Below, in pieces: positions 1 through 5,510 of a stretch of DNA of 7,863 nucleotides. Each line of letters begins with the position of its first letter. The stretch's first letter is position 1. The stretch covers positions 1 to 7,863 of the forward strand of contig JAUILJ010000344.1 in assembly GCA_030433055.1 (NCBI GenBank), written 5' to 3'. The notes beneath the pieces were generated by a model. It was given only the letters and a program-made list of their open reading frames with translations. It was not told the origin of the DNA and ran no database searches. This stretch comes from Polyangia bacterium (lineage in GTDB: Bacteria > Myxococcota_A > Polyangia > Polyangiales > Polyangiaceae). A program made the translations under genes and the position numbers.

Positions 1-1581
1 GAGCGCGTGCTCGACGAGCAAGCGCTGCGCGCGAGTGAGTCCAGGTTCCGCGCGATCTACGAGCGCGCCGGGATGGGGATCGCCTTGTGCAGCTTGCGCG
101 CAAGCGTGCTCGAGTCCAATGATGCCCTCGCCGGCATGCTGGCGGCCCCGACCTCGGAGCTGCGCGGAGTCCAGCTGGAAGATCTGATCGTCGCCGAGGA
201 GCGCCCCTCGCTCCGGTCCAGCCTCGATAGCCTGGACCCGCACGCGACCTATCGCGCCGAACACCGCCTCGAGCAACCTTCCGACGCGCCACGCTGGGCA
301 CAACTGACGGTCACGACTGCGGGCAACGCAGAGGCACCGGGCTACCTGATTGCGATGTTCGAAGACATAACCGCCCGGAAACAAAGCGAGCAGACTCGAC
401 AACAACGCGTAGCCGAACAGCTTCAGTCACAGAAGCTCGAGAGCCTGGGGCTCCTGGCGGGCGGCATCGCCCACGATTTCAACAACCTGCTCCTGGGCAT
501 GTTGGGCAACGCCGCCCTGGCGCGGAAGCTCATCAGCGTGAGCTCGCCCGCCGCGCGCCACCTGGAGCTGATCGAGTCTGGCGCGGTAGCTGCCGGAGAG
601 CTGACCGCTCAAATGCTGGCCTTCACTGGCCGAGGAGAGCTGAACAAGAGCAAGCTGAAGCTCGCCAACCTGTTGCGTGAAACGGTCGATCTGCTGGAGG
701 TCCGCACGGCGGCAGGCAGCAGTACACGTCCAGAGTTCGTCTTCGAGCTCGACAGCGGGCTGCCCGAGGTTTGGGTCGATGCTGGCCAGCTGCGCCAGGT
801 GTGCATGAACCTGGTGGCGAACGCCACCGACGCGCTGCGTGGGCAGCGGGGGCGAATCTTCCTGCGCGCGTCCAGTCAACAGAGTCCGGTCGCGCCTGCC
901 CAGAGCGATCGGTACCAGGCCTCTGTCCCCGAGTCGCCGCTGCCGCTGAAGCCAGCGCAGCACGGTTTCGTGTGCATCGATGTCGAAGACGAGGGCGTCG
1001 GGATGAGCGAACAGACGCTGGCGCGCATCTTCGACCCGTTCTTCACGACCAAACCGGGAGGCCGAGGGCTGGGCCTCGCCTCGGTGCTCGGCATCGTGCG
1101 CGCTCACCAGGGAATTATCCACACAGAAAGTGCACCGGGTCGAGGCACGCGCATCCGCATCTGGCTCCCCTGTCAACAGCCGCGGACTGACCAGGCGGCG
1201 GTGCCGGCCATGCAGCGACGGGGTGTCGCGCTCTTGATCGATGACGACGAGATGGTTCGAGAGGTCACCAAGAGCATGCTCGAGCTCGAGGGCTTCGAGG
1301 TATTCAGTGCGGCGAATGGGGCTCAGGGGCTCGCGCTCTTCGCGGATCACCCCATCGACGTCGTCGTCCTGGATCTGACGATGCCTGATCTGAGTGGAGA
1401 GGAGGTGTTTGGCCGGCTTCGGGTGCGTGCGCCGGACTTGCCGGTGGTGTTCACGACGGGCTTCACCGCGCACGAGGCGAGTGAGCGGCTGCTCCAACAC
1501 CCCCGGGTCACGCTGCTCCACAAGCCCTACCGCCTCCAGACGCTGAAGGACCATTTGGAACGCGCCATCAACCCGGCCTGA
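1..1581 (+). CDS. Hybrid sensor histidine kinase (PAS-HisKA-HATPase-receiver), 5' end outside the window
   Basis: A cytoplasmic signalling kinase predicted to autophosphorylate on His and pass the phosphate to its own receiver. Residues are numbered from the GTG at 7. A PAS domain spans about 8-125. The dimerisation/phosphoacceptor helix carries GGIAHDFNN with His156. The ATPase domain shows an N box (N268, N272), the D328-E-G-V-G G1 box, and a glycine-rich lid G352-R-G-L-G-L. The C-terminal receiver (about 408-523) has the acidic cluster D412-D414, phosphoacceptor D456 in DLTMPD, T484 and K506, so both modules look active. The frame is open to base 1 and the opening residues read like the helix that links tandem PAS domains, so the GTG at 7 is probably internal and more sensor domains may lie upstream. 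No membrane segment, Hpt domain or DNA-binding output is visible; the partner is unknown. Confidence 0.93.
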   Translation, partial: ERVLDEQALRASESRFRAIYERAGMGIALCSLRASVLESNDALAGMLAAPTSELRGVQLEDLIVAEERPSLRSSLDSLDPHATYRAEHRLEQPSDAPRWAQLTVTTAGNAEAPGYLIAMFEDITARKQSEQTRQQRVAEQLQSQKLESLGLLAGGIAHDFNNLLLGMLGNAALARKLISVSSPAARHLELIESGAVAAGELTAQMLAFTGRGELNKSKLKLANLLRETVDLLEVRTAAGSSTRPEFVFELDSGLPEVWVDAGQLRQVCMNLVANATDALRGQRGRIFLRASSQQSPVAPAQSDRYQASVPESPLPLKPAQHGFVCIDVEDEGVGMSEQTLARIFDPFFTTKPGGRGLGLASVLGIVRAHQGIIHTESAPGRGTRIRIWLPCQQPRTDQAAVPAMQRRGVALLIDDDEMVREVTKSMLELEGFEVFSAANGAQGLALFADHPIDVVVLDLTMPDLSGEEVFGRLRVRAPDLPVVFTTGFTAHEASERLLQHPRVTLLHKPYRLQTLKDHLERAINPA

Positions 1582-1587
1582 AACCCC

Positions 1588-1603
1588 GCTGCGGCGTCGC
1601 AGC
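1588..1603 (+). terminator. Possible weak hairpin after the kinase gene
   Basis: Six bases after the kinase stop codon there is a perfect 6-bp inverted repeat, GCTGCG and CGCAGC, around a 4-base loop. No run of T follows, so it is not a classical intrinsic terminator. It could slow transcription, aid Rho-dependent ending or protect the mRNA end. The structure is seen; the role is a guess. Confidence 0.22.
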
Positions 1604-1776
1604 TGGCACCTCGCGGAGCCGCTCGGCCTCACCAGCGCCAAACCCCCGAGCGAGGCGGAACCCGCAGTATCCGGCCGCCCGGTGTGATACGCTTCCAGCG
1701 GCGCGAGCCGCCCGCTTCTCGCCCACTCTTCCCGCCCGCGTTCACCCGTGAAGGGTGTCAAACATCACGACCCACG

Positions 1777-2511
1777 ATGCCCACGGTTCACCACGGCAGA
1801 AAAGAAGTCCTGCTGAAGCTGGTCTACTACGGGCCGGGCTTGGGTGGGAAGACGACCAACCTCGAGTACATTCATGGCCACAGCCGGCCGGAGTACCGCG
1901 GTAAGTTGCTCACCCTCACCACCGAGAGCGAGCGCACGATCTTCTTCGATCTGTTGCCGGTGCACCTCGGCAAGTTCAAGGGCTACTCGATCCGTCTGCA
2001 CGTGTGCACGGTGCCTGGTCAGATCGCCTACGACGACACGCGCCGCCTCATCTTGCGCAACGTGGACGGTGTGGTGTTCGTGGTGGACAGCCAGGAGGCT
2101 GCGCTGGATGCGAACATCCAGAGCATGCACAACCTGGAGATCAACCTCGCCCGTCAGGGGATGGAGTTTGCCCGGGTGCCCATGGTGGTCCAGTTCAACA
2201 AGCGGGACCTGACTGACATCCTGAGCCCTGAAGAGCTTCGCCGCACGCTCGGGCTCGCTCCCGATCTGATCCAGATCCCCGCGTGCGCACGCGACGGCAA
2301 AGGCGTGTTCGAAACGCTCAAGTCCATCGTCAAGGAGTGCCTCAAGTTGGTGGGGGATCCTGCGAGGGTGGGCGAGGGCCGCACGCCCTCGATCCTCCCC
2401 GGACGGCGCGCGAGCATGTTCCCAGAGTCCCGCCCCGCGGCCCTCTCAGAGCCGCCCAGCTCGGCGCTCAGGCCCCCGCCCGTGCCGCGCGGGGACACCG
2501 GCTCCAGCTGA
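1777..2511 (+). CDS. MglA-like Ras-superfamily GTPase with a proline-rich C-terminal tail
   Basis: A small GTP-binding switch of the prokaryotic MglA family, which sets cell polarity and motility in myxobacteria. The ATG at 1777 was chosen because it puts every key residue at the Myxococcus xanthus MglA number as I recall it: P-loop GPGLGGKTTN (19-28), the intrinsic arginine finger R53 and T54 in TTESERT, Q82 in VPGQ, and NKRD (141-144). An upstream GTG at 1684 would add 31 residues unlike the family. The ribosome-binding site is weak. The GTPase core ends near residue 192, about the full length of MglA (195 residues); residues 193-244 are an extra Pro/Ser/Arg-rich, probably disordered tail. 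No mglB (GAP) gene is adjacent and the sequence differs enough from canonical MglA that I regard it as a paralog. It is transcribed separately from, or weakly coupled to, the kinase 195 bases upstream. Confidence 0.9.
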   Translation: MPTVHHGRKEVLLKLVYYGPGLGGKTTNLEYIHGHSRPEYRGKLLTLTTESERTIFFDLLPVHLGKFKGYSIRLHVCTVPGQIAYDDTRRLILRNVDGVVFVVDSQEAALDANIQSMHNLEINLARQGMEFARVPMVVQFNKRDLTDILSPEELRRTLGLAPDLIQIPACARDGKGVFETLKSIVKECLKLVGDPARVGEGRTPSILPGRRASMFPESRPAALSEPPSSALRPPPVPRGDTGSS

Positions 2512-2707
2512 CCACCAGGCTGCCGTCGCTGGGGCGCGTGGTTTTGGCGCTCACGGCACTGAATCCGCGTCGGTTGATCAAACCGCCAGGCCTAGTGACC
2601 GTAGAAGAGCCGTACTCTCGCCTCGGCTCCCAGCATGTCGCCATTGACCCAGACCCGCGTTTTCGCTTGCATGCGCACATATTGGAGCGTGGGGCGCAGT
2701 CTTGTCG
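2512..2707. other. Intergenic region upstream of the sigma-factor gene
   Basis: A 196-base gap between the GTPase and sigma-factor genes. Near the GTPase stop, ACCAC (2511-2515) can pair with GTGGT (2538-2542), followed by three more T, a poor terminator candidate. An inverted repeat CGGTT-GATCA-AACCG lies at 2571-2585. A direct repeat CCGTA occurs at 2599-2603 and 2610-2614, eleven bases apart (one helical turn). The sequence GTGACC (2595-2600) followed after 16 bases by CTCG could be an ECF-type promoter for the sigma gene. I see no clear sigma-70 promoter. The - strand of the right half reads like the end of a protein-coding gene (separate entry). Confidence 0.4.
2592..2705 (-). pseudogene. 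Possible C-terminal remnant of a lost protein gene, antisense
   Basis: On the - strand, ending at a TAG (2592-2594), about 37 codons read like the end of an ordinary protein: RLRPTLQYVRM, then KTRVWVNGD, then GAEARVRLFYGH and stop. Alternating polar and hydrophobic residues ending in an aromatic-rich strand resemble the last strands of an outer-membrane beta-barrel. Going further upstream in this frame the protein-like character stops near 2706, where the sigma-factor gene begins on the other strand, and a stop codon lies at 2784-2786. This would fit a gene whose 5' part was lost. It may equally be chance; there is no homology evidence available here. Confidence 0.22.
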
Positions 2708-3319
2708 ATGAGCAGCCAGGAGCCGGACACGAGCGCTCTGGACGCCGCCATGGACCGCTATGCGGCGGGCGACGATTCGGCGTTCAACGAGCTGTACGGC
2801 CCCATCGCGCAGCGCTTGCTCCCGTTCTTGCGCCGGATGTGTGGTTCCCTCGAGCGCGCCGAGGACTTGCTCCAGGAGACCTTCGTCCGCATGCACCGGG
2901 CGCGAGGCTCCTTCGGGCGCGGCGCTGCGGTGATGCCCTGGGCGTATGCCATCGCGCGCAACTGCTACATCGACTCATACCGCGCGAAGAAGAGCCGCCC
3001 GAAGGAAGTGTCGCGCACCCGGGACAGCGACGCTCCCCCATATCCCGAGCCTCACGCGGGCCCAGAAGCGAGTGGAGAAGCGCAGCTGGCCGCGTCACAG
3101 ATGGCCGAGGTGGTACAGCAGGCGCTCGACAGCATGACCGTCGCTCGACGGGAGGCCTTCGTGCTGGTGCGCTACGAGGGTCACAGTATCCGCGAGGCAG
3201 CGGCAGTGCTGGGAACCACCGAGGGCGCCGTGAAGCTGCGGGCGTTCCACGCCTACCAGGAGATCCGCACGGCGCTCGAGCAAGCAGGTCTGCTGTCAGG
3301 GGAAGGGGGTGAGAGATGA
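2708..3319 (+). CDS. ECF-family RNA polymerase sigma factor
   Basis: An alternative sigma factor that directs RNA polymerase to a dedicated promoter set. At 203 residues it has the usual two-domain ECF length. Region 2 covers about 22-95, with DLLQETF (53-59) and PWAYAIARN (77-85), the family's typical -10 recognition helices. Region 4 covers about 135-190, with a helix-turn-helix at SIREAAAVLGTTEGAVK (160-176) for -35 binding. The linker (96-130) is Pro/Glu/Ala-rich. The ATG at 2708 is preferred over the TTG two codons earlier; purine-rich GGGG lies 13 bases upstream. The stop codon overlaps the next gene's start (ATGA), which strongly suggests coupled translation with a membrane protein likely to be its anti-sigma factor. 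ECF genes are commonly autoregulated. Confidence 0.95.
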   Translation: MSSQEPDTSALDAAMDRYAAGDDSAFNELYGPIAQRLLPFLRRMCGSLERAEDLLQETFVRMHRARGSFGRGAAVMPWAYAIARNCYIDSYRAKKSRPKEVSRTRDSDAPPYPEPHAGPEASGEAQLAASQMAEVVQQALDSMTVARREAFVLVRYEGHSIREAAAVLGTTEGAVKLRAFHAYQEIRTALEQAGLLSGEGGER

Positions 3320-4026
3320 CCATTCGTCCTCCTCCTGAGGCACTCGACGACCTCAACGCCTTTCAGCTGGACCAACTCGGGAGCATCCCGGATCCAGTCA
3401 TGGGCGGCGCCGCGGTCCCACCCGCGCCTTCGGACCTGGGTCCTGCGCCCACGCGAGCGCAGTTCTGGCGTGTCCGCAGCTGGGCGCTCGTCGCGGCCGG
3501 TGTCTGGGCCTTCGGGCGCCTCGGCGTTCGAGCGGCCAAGGGCAGCTTCGACCAGGTGCCGCTTTGGTACTCGGCCTCCCACGTCATCGTGCCGTTCGTG
3601 CTCGGCACCGCCCTGGCGTGGCTCGCGCTGCGGCGGGGCCCGTACGGCTTGGGCACGGCGACGGGCAGGCTGATTGGCTTGGTCGTCGCGAGCATCGCTA
3701 CCTTCTGGGCGCTGGCGATGTTGCTGCCATCGCTCAATCCGATCGCACCGGAGCCGGCGGGCACGCTGAGCTGCATGGGGCACACCCTGGCTTGGGTAGC
3801 CGGTCCCCTGGTGCTCGTCGCAATCGGCGTTCGGGGTTGTTTCCCCGCGGGTGCGCGCTGGCGCAGCACCGGCCTGGGTGCCGCCGTAGGGTTGTTCGCC
3901 GGGGCCATCACCAACCTGCAGTGCTCCGCGGGCGGACACGTGCACATGGTGCTCGGCCATGGTTCCTCGGCTATCGTCGCAGCGCTGGTGGGTGGTCTGC
4001 TGATAGCGCGGCTATCTCGCGCCTAG
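3316..4026 (+). CDS. Six-helix membrane protein, putative anti-sigma factor (NrsF/DUF1109-like)
   Basis: Probably holds the upstream ECF sigma factor inactive at the inner membrane until a signal arrives. The 236-residue protein has a soluble, Pro/Asp-rich N-terminus (1-50) that could bind the sigma factor, then six hydrophobic segments at about 53-72, 86-105, 117-137, 157-174, 186-203 and 216-233. This layout, with a Cys just before helix 4 (C153), a Cys at the end of helix 5 (C203) and a His-rich loop after it (H208, H210, H215), resembles Caulobacter NrsF, in which two conserved cysteines govern the heavy-metal response. A further Cys is at 175. Its ATG overlaps the sigma stop codon and has a strong GGGGAAGGGGG site six bases upstream. 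A terminator follows, so the two genes form a closed operon. Family assignment rests on topology and motifs, not alignment. Confidence 0.72.
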   Translation: MTIRPPPEALDDLNAFQLDQLGSIPDPVMGGAAVPPAPSDLGPAPTRAQFWRVRSWALVAAGVWAFGRLGVRAAKGSFDQVPLWYSASHVIVPFVLGTALAWLALRRGPYGLGTATGRLIGLVVASIATFWALAMLLPSLNPIAPEPAGTLSCMGHTLAWVAGPLVLVAIGVRGCFPAGARWRSTGLGAAVGLFAGAITNLQCSAGGHVHMVLGHGSSAIVAALVGGLLIARLSRA

Positions 4027-4057
4027 CGTCCGGCGATCCGGAACGCATACTCAGTGT

Positions 4058-4082
4058 CCTGGAGTACCTGCTCCGGGTTTTT
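4058..4082 (+). terminator. Intrinsic terminator of the sigma/anti-sigma operon
   Basis: A stem of seven pairs, CCTGGAG (4058-4064) with CTCCGGG (4071-4077), including one G-T wobble, around a 6-base loop, directly followed by five T. It lies 31 bases after the stop codon of the membrane protein and fits a Rho-independent terminator separating this operon from the lipoprotein gene. Confidence 0.65.
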
Positions 4083-4119
4083 GTCCTTAACGCGGACCCA
4101 AGCTTAGGCTTCAGGCGGA

Positions 4120-5115
4120 GTGACCCGACAGCCGCCACCCCCTCGAAGCGCCTTCCGTTCGCTGCTCAGGTCGGACCCACGACGCGGTCTGTTGCGGCTC
4201 GGGTGCGCCGTGATTGGGCTGCCCGTTCTGGTTGGCTGCGCCCATGAGACGGACCCTGCGCGGGTGCCCAGCAGCGCGTATCAGGGGCCCTGGACGGCGC
4301 AACCCTACTACTACCTGCCCACCGGCATGTCGGGGCCCGGTGCGCAGCCGGGGAGTGCCCCCGGGAATATCCCCGCGGCAACGTATCAGGCGACGCAGCA
4401 CCCGGCCGGCCCAGCGGCTCAAGACCCGGCGCAACCTGGGTACCCAGCGCCAGCGCCGGCAACCGCAGCGCCACCTCAGGCGCTTCCGATCCCGACGCCA
4501 CCGAGCAGTCCCCCTGCCCTGGTCTACGCTGCGCTCTCCAGCGAGGCTTGTGCGAATCAGCTCGCGGCGCGCCAGCTGGCCGTGAAACCCTACGCACCGA
4601 ACAAGGCCACCCGGGACGTCGCACTGCCCGTGCAGCTCAGTGGACCGCTCAACGGCGTGAGCATCGTGATGAACGGCGCCAAGGCGCCCGGCACGCGCGG
4701 TGACTACGACGTGCTCGACTGCAGGCTCGCCCTGAGCCTCGATGACTGGACCCGAGAGCTGGGACGACGGGGCGTTCGCGTGGTCCGCCACGCCAGCCTG
4801 CTGCGCCCTGGAGCGGTGATTCGCCGCTCGGGAAAGCCGAGCCAACACGCCCTGGGCTTGGCCATCGACGTAGCGAGCCTCGAACTCCAAGACGGGACCC
4901 GCTACGAAATACAGCGCGACTTCGCCGGCGCCATCGGTGCTCCCGTGTGCACCGAGCAGAGTGAGCCTCAGGCGCGCTGGCTCCGCTCTTTGATCTGCGA
5001 CACCCACGCGAGCCGCGTCTTCAATCTGATCCTCACGCCCAACTACAACGCCGATCACCACGACCACGTCCATCTGGATCTAGAGCCGGGCAAGACCTGG
5101 TTCAACCTCCACTGA
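4120..5115 (+). CDS. Extensin-like domain lipoprotein, putative LAS-type metallopeptidase
   Basis: A predicted envelope protein of the bacterial extensin-like family, which shares the zinc-site pattern of LAS peptidases (VanY, MepA, Hedgehog type) acting on peptidoglycan peptides. An arginine-rich N-terminus precedes a hydrophobic segment ending in the lipobox LVGC, so C40 is the likely lipidated first mature residue. Residues 50-132 are a low-complexity Pro/Ala/Gln linker that could span the periplasm or cell wall. The domain (about 138-331) contains SQHALGLAID with H243 and D250, and HHDHVHLDL with H316 and H318, the expected metal ligands and catalytic positions. Four cysteines in the domain could form disulfides. 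The GTG at 4120 is the only start that retains the whole signal; only a weak AGG lies in front. The nearest gene upstream is closed off by a terminator, so it likely has its own promoter, which I cannot identify. Confidence 0.85.
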   Translation: MTRQPPPPRSAFRSLLRSDPRRGLLRLGCAVIGLPVLVGCAHETDPARVPSSAYQGPWTAQPYYYLPTGMSGPGAQPGSAPGNIPAATYQATQHPAGPAAQDPAQPGYPAPAPATAAPPQALPIPTPPSSPPALVYAALSSEACANQLAARQLAVKPYAPNKATRDVALPVQLSGPLNGVSIVMNGAKAPGTRGDYDVLDCRLALSLDDWTRELGRRGVRVVRHASLLRPGAVIRRSGKPSQHALGLAIDVASLELQDGTRYEIQRDFAGAIGAPVCTEQSEPQARWLRSLICDTHASRVFNLILTPNYNADHHDHVHLDLEPGKTWFNLH

Positions 5116-5299
5116 AGAGTCGGTCGTCTGCCCCTGGGCTCGAGTGCGCGCGGAACGCTCTGAGCTGCCGGGCTCCCGCCACCCTGCTGTCAGCAGTGAA
5201 CATTTCTTAAACAAAACGCCGATTGCGTGTCGATTCGCGAGCCCCAGGAACGACGTAAGGATGACGCCGTTTCACACCCGGCTCAGCGAGGAGATCAGC
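5116..5299. repeat. Non-coding leader, candidate dispersed repeat with palindrome
   Basis: A 184-base stretch before the small ORF. It holds a 13-base near-perfect palindrome, CTGCTG-T-CAGCAG (5184-5196), directly followed by an unusually AT-rich patch (about 5197-5216) in an otherwise GC-rich region. From about 5144 to 5262 the + strand is open and reads RAERSEL near the start and RFASPRND near the end. Such peptide scraps are typical of wrongly translated intergenic repeat families in many bacterial genomes. The palindrome and AT patch are seen; membership of a repeat family is pattern recognition only. It could instead be a promoter/operator region. Confidence 0.3.
5288..5293 (+). promoter_or_regulatory. 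Strong Shine-Dalgarno site of the small ORF
   Basis: GAGGAG ends six bases before the ATG at 5300. It is among the best ribosome-binding sites in the window and decides the start of the small ORF over the in-frame ATG at 5261, which has only AGGA eleven bases away and AAGG touching it. Confidence 0.6.
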
Positions 5300-5470
5300 A
5301 TGACCGTCACGTTCCCTGCCCGCGCCCGGCTCGCGCCAGCGCCCACACCGACCTGGACTGAACTGCTCCGGCGGGTGCTGCGACCGGTTCCAATGCAGAC
5401 TCAGGCGACGGCCCAGACGCGGGGGCGCCGCAGGGCCCGCCCATCGATTGCACCCCTCGAGTGGGGTTGA
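5300..5470 (+). CDS. Small highly basic protein of unknown function
   Basis: A 56-residue ORF with no family I recognise. The first third is Pro/Ala/Thr-rich; WTELLRRVLRP (19-29) could form a short amphipathic helix; GRRRARP (42-48) is a dense arginine cluster; the protein ends PLEWG. It has eleven arginines and only two acidic residues, so it would suit binding to nucleic acid, ribosome or acidic lipid. There is no signal peptide or membrane helix. Evidence for translation is the excellent GAGGAG site and open frame; evidence against is the lack of recognised homologs and the ease of random ORFs at high GC. A longer version from the ATG at 5261 (69 residues) is possible. It ends 40 bases before the likely methyltransferase start and could serve as a leader ORF for that operon. 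Confidence 0.42.
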   Translation: MTVTFPARARLAPAPTPTWTELLRRVLRPVPMQTQATAQTRGRRRARPSIAPLEWG

Positions 5471-5510
5471 GGCCTGGCGCCGACTCCCGGAGCCCGCTAA
5501 GCAGCAGCCC

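Noticed and set aside
1682..1691. Possible -10 promoter element (GTGATACG) before the GTPase gene
   Set aside because: No acceptable -35 element at 16-18 bases and only a partial match to the -10 consensus.
427..1761. Long open - strand frame (444 codons) opposite the kinase
   Set aside because: It lies fully antisense to a kinase with all motifs intact, has no recognisable domain and is rich in Arg/Gln/Pro, as expected for a high-GC shadow frame.
1684..1776. N-terminal extension of the GTPase from the GTG at 1684
   Set aside because: The 31 added residues do not resemble the family, and the ATG at 1777 gives exact canonical residue numbering.
3253..3960. Long - strand frame (235 codons) opposite the anti-sigma candidate
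   Set aside because: Arg/Gly/His-rich composition without domains and antisense to a convincing membrane protein coupled to the sigma gene.
4040..4044. GGAAC, an ECF-type -35 element, upstream of the lipoprotein gene
   Set aside because: No matching -10 block at the proper spacing, and the site lies just before the terminator; GGAAC is frequent by chance in GC-rich DNA.
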